In this document: in pieces, positions 9,323 to 15,459 of the stretch | Layout: each line of letters begins with the position of its first letter | Position numbering within the stretch: position 1 is the stretch's first letter | Origin: an uncultured Prevotellaceae bacterium | Lineage (GTDB): Bacteria; Bacteroidota; Bacteroidia; Bacteroidales; Bacteroidaceae | Length of the DNA stretch: 64,000 nt | Assembly (NCBI GenBank): GCA_900319385.1 | Contig: ONOG01000001.1 | Coordinates: 62,001 to 126,000 of the forward strand | Direction of reading: 5' to 3' | Program-made: the position numbers and the translations under genes | Notes under the pieces: model-generated | Database searches by the model: none | Seen by the model: only the letters and a program-made list of their open reading frames with translations | What the model was told of the DNA's origin: nothing

Positions 9323-9454
9323 AGCCGCAGCGCAGAAAAAATACAGCCGCAGCGCAGAAAAAATACAGCCGCAGCGTGGAAAAAGGTCAGCCGCAGCGCA
9401 GAAAAAACTCAGCCGCAGCGAGGAAAAAACTCGGCGGCTGCGCGGACAAAACTC
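9323..9454. repeat. 22-bp GC-rich tandem array, left arm of element A
   Basis: Six units begin at 9323, 9345, 9367, 9389, 9411 and 9433, each exactly 22 bp. The consensus starts AGCCGCAGCGCAG and ends in an A-tract plus CTC. 22 is not a multiple of 3, so the units do not encode a repeated peptide in one frame. Confidence 0.9.
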
Positions 9455-9561
9455 AAAATATCACTGATATTTTTACAAATTCCACTGATATTTTTGAAAA
9501 TACCATTGATATTTCTACAAATTTCAATGATATTTTGAGTTTTGTCCGCACCGCCGCCGAG
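9430..9561. repeat. Element A: inverted repeat with four 21-bp units
   Basis: The core is four contiguous 21-bp units (9456-9476, 9477-9497, 9498-9518, 9519-9539), each built on AAATATCAnTGATATTT. Outside the core the arms are mirror images: 9430-9463 reads CTCGGCGGCTGCGCGGAC and on into ACAAAACTC, and the reverse complement of 9528-9561 is nearly identical. Both strands therefore read almost the same. Copies B (28.5 kb) and C (45.7 kb) share this plan. Confidence 0.9.
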
Positions 9562-9569
9562 TATCGTTT

Positions 9570-9723
9570 GCGCCGACCCCGAGTTTTCTCGGCCGACAGC
9601 CCGTGTTTCGTCGGCGTTTGGAGAAAAAAAGAAACGCACCGAAACGGAGCATTCATAGGCGTTTTGACAAAAAGAGAAGCGCGGCGGAATCGTGTTTCAG
9701 CGGCGCGCCACGCAGGTCTTGTC
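9570..9723. repeat. Degenerate 22-bp phased array, right arm of element A
   Basis: Segments starting with GC-rich tetramers recur at 9570, 9592, 9614, 9636, 9658, 9680 and 9702, exactly 22 bp apart. Unit similarity is much lower than in the left arm; the phase is the clearest signal. Confidence 0.6.
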
Positions 9724-9953
9724 AGTCCCGAAGGGACGGCAGAATACAGGCAGGGGTGGAGCGTAGCGGAACCCCTGCTCAGTGTCGGCTGTGACGTGAA
9801 GCCCCGAAGGGGCGACAGATAAAACACCTGCGCTGCGAATTACGCGCCGTTGTTTTTGCCTGTCGCCCCTTCGGGGCTTCGTTCTGTTGTTCGGTTTAGC
9901 AGGGGTTCCGCTGCGCTCCACCCCTGCCTGGGGTCTGTCGTCCCTTCGGGACT
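9724..9953. repeat. Composite REP-like palindrome (about 95-bp inverted arms)
   Basis: The left arm 9724-9818 and right arm 9860-9953 are close reverse complements. Each contains three nested palindromes in order: AGTCCCGAAGGGAC, the pair CAGGGGT...ACCCCTG, and GCCCCGAAGGGGC. The roughly 40-bp centre is unrelated sequence. Palindromes around CCCGAAGGG are common dispersed REP-like sequences in Bacteroidota. No transposase is nearby. Confidence 0.85.
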
Positions 9954-10026
9954 AATTTTTCCATGCCCCCATCATCTTCTTTCCAACCTCCCACGGATGG
10001 TTTCCCGTGTGCCCCTGACCGAAGCG

Positions 10027-10980
10027 TCAGGCGTCGTGTTCGTGGTGCCACTCTTCCATGCGATGGCCGTCGTAGAACTGGGTGTCGGCGAGCAGGGCGT
10101 GGTGGAGCTGGGGAGCATGGGTGCCGTCGCCGCCGTAGCAGTGGGGACTGGTCTCGACGAAGGCTTCGTCCCAGAGTCCGAGGTCGATGAACGACTGGAG
10201 CGTCTGGCGTCCCCCTTCGACGAGCAGGCTCTGTACGCCCTCCTGCCACATCGCACGGAGCAGGGTGGGGATGTCGCCTTCGCTGTGGCTCAGCACGTAG
10301 CGGCGCGGCGACGGGCCGGTCCACAACCTGACGTCGAGGCGCGGCTGGTCCATTTCCCAGGTGCGGCGCCCCACGAGGATGGCCTGGTGTTCGCTGCGGC
10401 GTTTGTGGCAAATCATCTGGGTCGTGGGGTTGCTGACGATGAGCCGCTCTCCCCCTCCGCGTGATGTGGCAGTGGGGATGCCTATGATGCCGTCCGCCGT
10501 CTGCGCCCATTTGAGGGTGACGAAGGGGCGGTGTTGCTGGTGAAAGGTGAAGAATCGTTTGTTGAGTGCGCGGCACTGGTCTTCCAACACGCCCACTGTC
10601 ACCTCCACGCCGCCGTCGCGCAGCCGCTGGATGCCGCGTCCCTGGACCTGGGCGAAGGGATCGACCGTGCCCACGACGCAGCGTCGCAGGCCGAGGCTCA
10701 GGATGAGGTCGGCGCAGGGCGGTGTCTTGCCGAAGTGGGAACAGGGTTCGAGGCTGACGTAGATGGTCGATTGGGGCAGCAGGTGCCGGTCCTCGTCGCG
10801 CACCGATGCCAGTGCGTTCACTTCGGCGTGTCCCTGCCCGCAGTGCACGTGGTAGCCCTCGCCGATGATGCGTCCGTCGCAAACGACAACGGCCCCGACC
10901 ATCGGGTTCGGAGCCGTGGTCATGAGGCCGTTTCGCGCCAGCTGGATGCAGCGGGCCATGTATCGTATGTCTTCTGTCAT
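10027..10980 (-). CDS. ribD: Bifunctional riboflavin biosynthesis deaminase/reductase RibD
   Basis: 317 residues from the ATG at 10980, chosen because it overlaps the upstream stop as ATGA. The N-terminal deaminase domain has the zinc site His51-Ala-Glu53 and Cys80/Cys89 in 'PCSHFGKTPPC'. The C-terminal half has the reductase signatures 'RPFVTLKWAQTADG' and 'LLVEGG'. It deaminates and then reduces the pyrimidine intermediate of riboflavin synthesis using NADPH. The four-base overlap implies translational coupling to the protease-like gene, an odd partner. Confidence 0.95.
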   Translation of the reverse strand: MTEDIRYMARCIQLARNGLMTTAPNPMVGAVVVCDGRIIGEGYHVHCGQGHAEVNALASVRDEDRHLLPQSTIYVSLEPCSHFGKTPPCADLILSLGLRRCVVGTVDPFAQVQGRGIQRLRDGGVEVTVGVLEDQCRALNKRFFTFHQQHRPFVTLKWAQTADGIIGIPTATSRGGGERLIVSNPTTQMICHKRRSEHQAILVGRRTWEMDQPRLDVRLWTGPSPRRYVLSHSEGDIPTLLRAMWQEGVQSLLVEGGRQTLQSFIDLGLWDEAFVETSPHCYGGDGTHAPQLHHALLADTQFYDGHRMEEWHHEHDA

Positions 10981-11789
10981 GATTCTACTACCACCAGATA
11001 GCACCCCGAGTCTTCCCAGGCATCGGCGAACTGCTCGCGGGGGTAGCTGTCGCGTTCGTTCTCGCTTTGGGGGTCAAAGACTTCGACCGTGTCGGCGGCG
11101 TCGTCCACCCGAGTCACGACGACGGCGTGGTCGGGGATTTCGCCGATAAACTTGTCCTCCAGCCGTTCGGTGTCGCGGTCGCCGACGAGTTCGCCTCCAT
11201 CGACGACGGCAATCACGTCCTTGCCCTCGTCGAGCAGGCGCCGCAGGTCGTCGAAGGTGTAGTCAAACTGTTTCGTGACGCGGAGTCCGGCCTTCTGGAG
11301 CACGTTGCCCAGGTCGCCGATGCGCGTGCCGCCCTTCTGCAGCCAGCCCTGTTCGCGCGAGATGCTGAAGATTTGCGACTCGTCGAACACGAGTCCGCGG
11401 CGGGCCATCACAAATTCCTCGCAGCGCAGTCCGCAGGTGCTGGCCTCGCTGGGATCGGTGGCGGCCATAGCCGTGAGCGGGAGGCTCTTCAACTTGCCTT
11501 CGCGCAGCAGCCTGCCGACCTCTTCGTCGATTTCCTGCGATCGTCGGAGCAGGCCAGCGAGGGCTGGGTTCTGCCGTGCCTCTTCCTGCACGCGGAGGAT
11601 GAGCTGGGGCGAGGCGTTGCCGTCGAGATAGGTAGCTATCTCCACGTCGGTCAGGCTGCCGCAGAGTGCCACTTTCGGCACTTCGCGCGTCGAGACGGGC
11701 TTCACGCGTCCGATGCCGATGATGTTCCAGGGGTCGGCCACGTTCTGCACGGTCGGGTCTTCCTGTTTCTTAGTGTATCTGATGCCCAT
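10977..11789 (-). CDS. Anti-sigma-like domain fused to a C39-like cysteine peptidase domain
   Basis: 270 residues from 'MGIRYTKKQE' at 11789. Residues about 45-95 ('LTDVEIATYLDGNASPQ... QNPALAGLLRRSQEIDEEV') read like the helical zinc-finger anti-sigma fold ('eiaaYLDGeL') without zinc ligands. Residues 115-268 follow the C39/papain-like plan: 'TCGLRC' (Cys119), 'GGTRIGDLGNVLQKAGL', 'DHAVVV' (His221), 'VFDPQ' (Asp239). No signal peptide or membrane segment is visible, so it should be cytoplasmic. Its start overlaps the sigma-factor gene by 20 bp. My inference is a sigma-factor partner with peptidase activity; both domain calls are from pattern only. Confidence 0.6.
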   Translation of the reverse strand: MGIRYTKKQEDPTVQNVADPWNIIGIGRVKPVSTREVPKVALCGSLTDVEIATYLDGNASPQLILRVQEEARQNPALAGLLRRSQEIDEEVGRLLREGKLKSLPLTAMAATDPSEASTCGLRCEEFVMARRGLVFDESQIFSISREQGWLQKGGTRIGDLGNVLQKAGLRVTKQFDYTFDDLRRLLDEGKDVIAVVDGGELVGDRDTERLEDKFIGEIPDHAVVVTRVDDAADTVEVFDPQSENERDSYPREQFADAWEDSGCYLVVVES

Positions 11790-12348
11790 ATTGCGTTTTG
11801 TCTTTGAGTGCGACGTCGGTGAGTTGTGCCATGGCTCGGCGTTTGATGTTGTAGAGGTTGGCAATGTTGATGTCCATCTCGCGGGCGAGTTCCTCGTTGG
11901 GTACGCCGTCGAGGGTGAGTCGTCGGAGCACGTTGGCATAGCGTTGGTTGGGCATGCGGTCGAGCAGTCGCTCGACGTCGGCCCGTGCCTGTGCCCGTTC
12001 GCCCTCGTCGCTCAGCTCTGTCTCTGCAGCCCGTTCATAGAGAGGCTCTTTCGACTCGGAATCTATCACCACGCGGTCGGTCTGTGCCGTGAGGTGGCGC
12101 AGTGCCACGACTTTGATCCACTGGTAGATGGAGCAGGAGAAAGTGAAGGTTCGCAGGCGGCGGCCCTCGTTCTCCATGAGCAGGGTGTAGAGTTCGCCGA
12201 CCATCTCGTCGTACTCCCATCGCTGTCCGTCGCGGCCGAGCCGCTGGATGAGGGACAGGAGCAGCGGACGCAGATTGCGGTAGAAAAACAATCGCGTCAC
12301 GAATTCGTCGTGCCTCAACAGGGCTTCCACTATTTGCCGGTCGTCCAT
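11770..12348 (-). CDS. RNA polymerase sigma-70 family factor (ECF-like)
   Basis: 192 residues from the ATG at 12348. Region 2 is at about 10-80 ('LLRHDEFVTRLFFYRNLRPLL', 'FTFSCSIYQWIKVVALRHL') and region 4 at about 125-180 ('RLLDRMPNQRYANVLRRLTLDGVPNEELAREMDI' broken over two helices, then 'NIANLYNIKRRAMAQL', the -35 recognition helix). The linker is longer than in many ECF factors. A TACCTTTG box lies 11 nt upstream. It overlaps the anti-sigma-like/protease gene, as sigma/anti-sigma pairs often do, but no TonB receptor follows. Confidence 0.8.
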   Translation of the reverse strand: MDDRQIVEALLRHDEFVTRLFFYRNLRPLLLSLIQRLGRDGQRWEYDEMVGELYTLLMENEGRRLRTFTFSCSIYQWIKVVALRHLTAQTDRVVIDSESKEPLYERAAETELSDEGERAQARADVERLLDRMPNQRYANVLRRLTLDGVPNEELAREMDINIANLYNIKRRAMAQLTDVALKDKTQYGHQIH

Positions 12349-12358
12349 AATTCGGGGG

Positions 12359-12366
12359 CAAAGGTA
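12359..12366 (-). promoter_or_regulatory. -7 promoter box before the sigma-factor gene
   Basis: Minus-strand TACCTTTG, 11 nt before the start codon, implying a very short leader. Confidence 0.6.
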
Positions 12367-12370
12367 CGAC

Positions 12371-12490
12371 AAAAAAAGGGAAAAGTGAAAAGTGAAGAGT
12401 GAAAAGTGAAAAGCGAAAAGTGAAAAAGTAAGGAGGGGCTGGGGGTAGTCTTACACTTTTTCACTTTTCGCTTTTCACTTTTCACTTTTT
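12371..12490. repeat. Inverted pair of heptamer arrays between divergent promoters
   Basis: 12375-12430 is a GTGAAAA-type 7-bp tandem array. 12455-12490 is its reverse complement (TTCACTT/TTCGCTT). The arms could pair into a long A/T-rich hairpin. The intervening 25 bp is GC-rich ('GGAGGGGCTGGGGGT'). Confidence 0.85.
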
Positions 12491-12496
12491 TTGTTG

Positions 12497-12504
12497 TACC
12501 TTTG
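12497..12504 (+). promoter_or_regulatory. -7 promoter box of purD
   Basis: TACCTTTG, 36 nt before the purD ATG, directly after the heptamer array, so array length would set what lies in the -33 region. Confidence 0.65.
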
Positions 12505-12539
12505 CAAAAATTTATTCACACTCAACACGACGTAACAGT

Positions 12540-13847
12540 ATGAAGATTCTGCTTTTAGGAAGTGGCGGACGCGAACATGCACTGGCTTGGAAAATCAGCC
12601 AGAGTCCGCTGGTCAGCAAGCTCTACATCGCTCCAGGCAATGCCGGTACGCGTCTCGTGGGCCGCAATGTGCCCATCAAGGCCACCGACTTCGAAGCCAT
12701 CCGCCAGTTTGTCATCGCCGAAGACATCGACATGGTGGTGGTCGGTCCCGAACAGCCCCTGGTCGAAGGCATCTACGACTATTTCCGCAACGAGAGATAT
12801 GTGCGCAACGTGCCGGTCATCGGTCCGTCGAAGATGGGTGCACAGCTCGAAGGGTCGAAGGACTTTGCCAAGGCTTTCATGCAGCGCCACGGCATCCCCA
12901 CCGCTGCCTATCGCACGTTCACACCCGATACGATCGCCGAGGGGAAAGACTTCCTGCGCACCCTCCAGCCCCCCTATGTGCTGAAAGCCGACGGACTGTG
13001 CGCCGGCAAGGGCGTGCTCATCCTCGACACGCTCGAAGAGGCTGAGCGCGAGCTGGAAGAGATGCTTGGGGGTATGTTCGGCCAAGCCAGCAGTCGCGTC
13101 GTCATCGAGGAGTACCTCAGCGGCATCGAGTGTTCGGTCTTCGTGCTGACCGACGGCCGCGACTACAAGATCCTGCCTGTGGCAAAGGACTACAAGCGCA
13201 TCGGCGAGGGCGACACGGGTCTGAACACCGGCGGCATGGGCAGTGTGTCGCCCGTACCGTTTGCCGACGCCGAATTTATGAAAAAAGTGGAAAAGCGCAT
13301 CATCCGACCCACGATCGAGGGCCTGAGAGAGGAACACATCGACTATCGAGGCTTCATCTTCCTGGGACTCATTCGGGTGGACCGCGACTACTCATGTGCC
13401 AAAGCCGGCGATCCGATGGTCATCGAATACAACGTCCGCATGGGCGATCCCGAGACCGAGAGTGTCATGCTGCGCATCGAGAGCGACCTCGTCGATCTGC
13501 TCTGTGGCGTGGCTGAGCGCAATCTGGGTTCACGTAAGCTGACCATCGACCCCCGTACGGCTGTCAGCGTGATGCTGGTCAGCGGCGGCTATCCGGAACA
13601 CTACGAAAAGGGCTTCCCCATCACGGGACTCGACACGGTGGAGGACAGCATCGTCTTCCACGCCGGCACGAAAGTCGCCGTGGCGGAGGATGGCACCGAA
13701 CAGGTGGTGACCGACGGCGGACGTGTGCTCGCCGTGAGCAGCTACGGAGCCAACCGAAAGGAAGCCCTCGCCACGTCGTTCGCCTCGGCAAAGCGCATCG
13801 AGTTTGAAGGCAAATACCTGCGCCGCGACATCGGAAGCGACCTGTAA
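12540..13847 (+). CDS. purD: Phosphoribosylamine-glycine ligase (GAR synthetase)
   Basis: 435 residues, full length. The N-terminal '[18 protein letters not shown]' is diagnostic of PurD. The ATP-grasp core includes '[15 protein letters not shown]', '[15 protein letters not shown]', 'TGGMGSVSP' and '[11 protein letters not shown]'. It ligates glycine to 5-phosphoribosylamine with ATP in purine synthesis. Transcribed from the TACCTTTG box 36 nt upstream; the next gene starts 2 nt after its stop. Confidence 0.97.
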   Translation: MKILLLGSGGREHALAWKISQSPLVSKLYIAPGNAGTRLVGRNVPIKATDFEAIRQFVIAEDIDMVVVGPEQPLVEGIYDYFRNERYVRNVPVIGPSKMGAQLEGSKDFAKAFMQRHGIPTAAYRTFTPDTIAEGKDFLRTLQPPYVLKADGLCAGKGVLILDTLEEAERELEEMLGGMFGQASSRVVIEEYLSGIECSVFVLTDGRDYKILPVAKDYKRIGEGDTGLNTGGMGSVSPVPFADAEFMKKVEKRIIRPTIEGLREEHIDYRGFIFLGLIRVDRDYSCAKAGDPMVIEYNVRMGDPETESVMLRIESDLVDLLCGVAERNLGSRKLTIDPRTAVSVMLVSGGYPEHYEKGFPITGLDTVEDSIVFHAGTKVAVAEDGTEQVVTDGGRVLAVSSYGANRKEALATSFASAKRIEFEGKYLRRDIGSDL

Positions 13848-13849
13848 GC

Positions 13850-14764
13850 ATGTTTCAACGTACGCTTGCCCAAGGCCGGTTCACACTGGCACTGATGACG
13901 CTCTTCGCTGCCGTGGCGTGGCTGGTGCTGCCGCCGCCCTTTTCGTGGCAGCTCGTGGGGGGCTTGCTCGCCAGTGCCGTGAGCCTCTATCTGCTCGCTG
14001 AGCTGAACAACGCCTTCGTGCTGCTGCGCATCAACAGCCGCATGATCAGCGGCACACTCGCCCTGCTGCTCGCTCCGGCCGTGATGCTGCACGAACTGCA
14101 GGCCGCCCACCTCATCCTGCTCTGCAGCGTGGTGGCCTACTTTCCGCTCTTGGCTGCCTACCAGCGTCCGTGGGCAACGACTTTTGTCTATCTTGCCTTC
14201 CTCGTCATCGGCATCTCGTCCGTCCCCTTCCCCCAGCTTTTGCACTTCCTGCCCATCTGTTGGATTTCGCTCTTTGTGCTGCGTGCCTGGAGCCTGAAGG
14301 CGTGGGTGGCGTCGCTGCTGGGCATCCTGACGCCGTGGTGTTTCCTGCTCACCTGGGCCTACTGTGCCGACCAGATGCCGCTCTTCTCCGAACGCTTCAC
14401 CAGCCTGATGCGCATCGACCGCCCCGACTTCGCGGCGTGGACCGTCCTGCACTTTGTCGTGGCGGGCATCACACTGCTCCACTTCCTGGTCGGTGCCATC
14501 GACTTTCTGCTGACCAAGCACCTCGACAAGACCCGCACTCGCTACCACTACTACACGGCATTGCTGCACGGCGCGATGGCCTTCGCCTGGCTGCTGCTGC
14601 AACCTCAGTATTTCCCGTTCATCATACCGCTCTGCATGACCAATGCCGCCATGCTCAGCGGACACTTCGCCGCCCTTTCGTACGGAAAGATTCAGAACAT
14701 CATCGTCTGTCTGTTTGCGGTGCTCACCGTGGCTGCCTGCGTCCTGGCGTTCCTCCAGGTCTGA
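13850..14764 (+). CDS. Polytopic membrane protein of unknown function
   Basis: 304 residues, almost entirely hydrophobic, with about eight membrane helices (for example 'FTLALMTLFAAVAWLVLP' and 'IIVCLFAVLTVAACVLAFLQV'). Polar loops are short: 'NAFVLLRINSRM' around residue 55-65 and 'TKHLDKTRTRYHYYT' near 220. I do not recognise the family and see no catalytic motif. It starts 2 nt after purD with no promoter of its own, so it is co-expressed; a role in purines is not implied by sequence. Confidence 0.7.
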   Translation: MFQRTLAQGRFTLALMTLFAAVAWLVLPPPFSWQLVGGLLASAVSLYLLAELNNAFVLLRINSRMISGTLALLLAPAVMLHELQAAHLILLCSVVAYFPLLAAYQRPWATTFVYLAFLVIGISSVPFPQLLHFLPICWISLFVLRAWSLKAWVASLLGILTPWCFLLTWAYCADQMPLFSERFTSLMRIDRPDFAAWTVLHFVVAGITLLHFLVGAIDFLLTKHLDKTRTRYHYYTALLHGAMAFAWLLLQPQYFPFIIPLCMTNAAMLSGHFAALSYGKIQNIIVCLFAVLTVAACVLAFLQV

Positions 14765-14765
14765 A

Positions 14766-14880
14766 GGGGTGAAACGTGAAGCGTGAAGGGGTGAAACGTG
14801 AAGCGTGAAGGAATGGAGCGTGAGGCGTGGAGTGTGGAGCGTGAGCCGGCAGGTTTTTAATTTTTAATTTTTAATTTTTA
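14766..14880. repeat. Two adjacent heptamer arrays of different sequence
   Basis: 14766-14845 is a GTGAAGC/GTGAAAC-type array with 7-bp steps and occasional 8-bp steps. 14851-14880 is TTTTTAA repeated about four times. They fill the gap between two membrane protein genes. Confidence 0.8.
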
Positions 14881-14898
14881 ATTATTCATTCCAAGGTT

Positions 14899-15345
14899 TT
14901 GGCCGATTTCTTCGTCACATACGGTTATCTGGGTATGGGCTTGGCAGCCTTTCTGGCGGGCTCGTTCATCCCTTTCAGCAGCGAAGCTGTGATGGCGACA
15001 CTGCTGGCTACGACGTCGATGGACCCCGTGCTGCTGCTCGTCAGCGCCACCATCGGCAACACGGCGGGGTCGATGTTCAACTACTGCCTCGGACTCCTGG
15101 GCGATGCCGACCGCATCGGGCGTTGGCTACGTGTGAAGCCCCGACAACTGGAGCGTGCGAAACGCTGGGTGGGGCGCTACGGCGGATGGGCCGGCCTGGT
15201 GACCTTTCTGCCCATCCTCGGCTCGGCCATCTCCATCGCACTGGGCATCATGCGCGTCAACTGGCTGTTCGTTCTCTCCACGACATTCACGGGCAAGACG
15301 CTGCGCTACATCATCGTGGCCTACACCACACTGGTGTTTGTCTGA
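14899..15345 (+). CDS. YqaA/DedA-like small membrane protein
   Basis: 148 residues starting at TTG (14899); no in-frame ATG exists until well inside the first helix, and 'AAGG' lies just upstream. It carries 'GYLGMGLAAFLAGSFIPF', 'IGNTAGSMFNYCLG' and 'FLPILGSAISIALGIMRV', matching the YqaA branch of the SNARE-associated/DedA membrane family, with about four membrane segments. DedA proteins act in membrane homeostasis, some as lipid-carrier flippases; this member's substrate is unknown. A strong hairpin follows. Confidence 0.75.
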   Translation: MADFFVTYGYLGMGLAAFLAGSFIPFSSEAVMATLLATTSMDPVLLLVSATIGNTAGSMFNYCLGLLGDADRIGRWLRVKPRQLERAKRWVGRYGGWAGLVTFLPILGSAISIALGIMRVNWLFVLSTTFTGKTLRYIIVAYTTLVFV

Positions 15346-15386
15346 GCCAGCAGGGCGGACGGCAGGATTCCTGCCTGGGGTATCAC

Positions 15387-15433
15387 AAAAAAAACCACGC
15401 ACTTAGAAACGAAGTCTAAGTGCGTGGATTTTT
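15387..15433. terminator. Bidirectional intrinsic terminator
   Basis: CCACGCACTTAGA (15395-15407) pairs perfectly with 15415-15427 over a 7-nt loop. An A8 run precedes and a T-run follows, so it can serve both the YqaA-like gene and the convergent helicase gene. Confidence 0.9.
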
Positions 15434-15459
15434 TCTGTGGACGGCACTCTGCAGGTCCG

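Noticed and set aside
9323..9454. CRISPR array
   Set aside because: Repeats are contiguous 22-bp units without unique spacers, and no cas gene is in the window. The same holds for the 21-bp, 44-bp and 7-bp arrays.
9376..9822. Small proteins with heptad-like repeats such as 'NITDIFTNSTDIF' in element A (and the like in B and C)
   Set aside because: The 21-bp units give a 7-residue repeat in every frame and on both strands; the flanking 22-bp units break any frame. Open frames here follow from lack of stop codons in the repeat.
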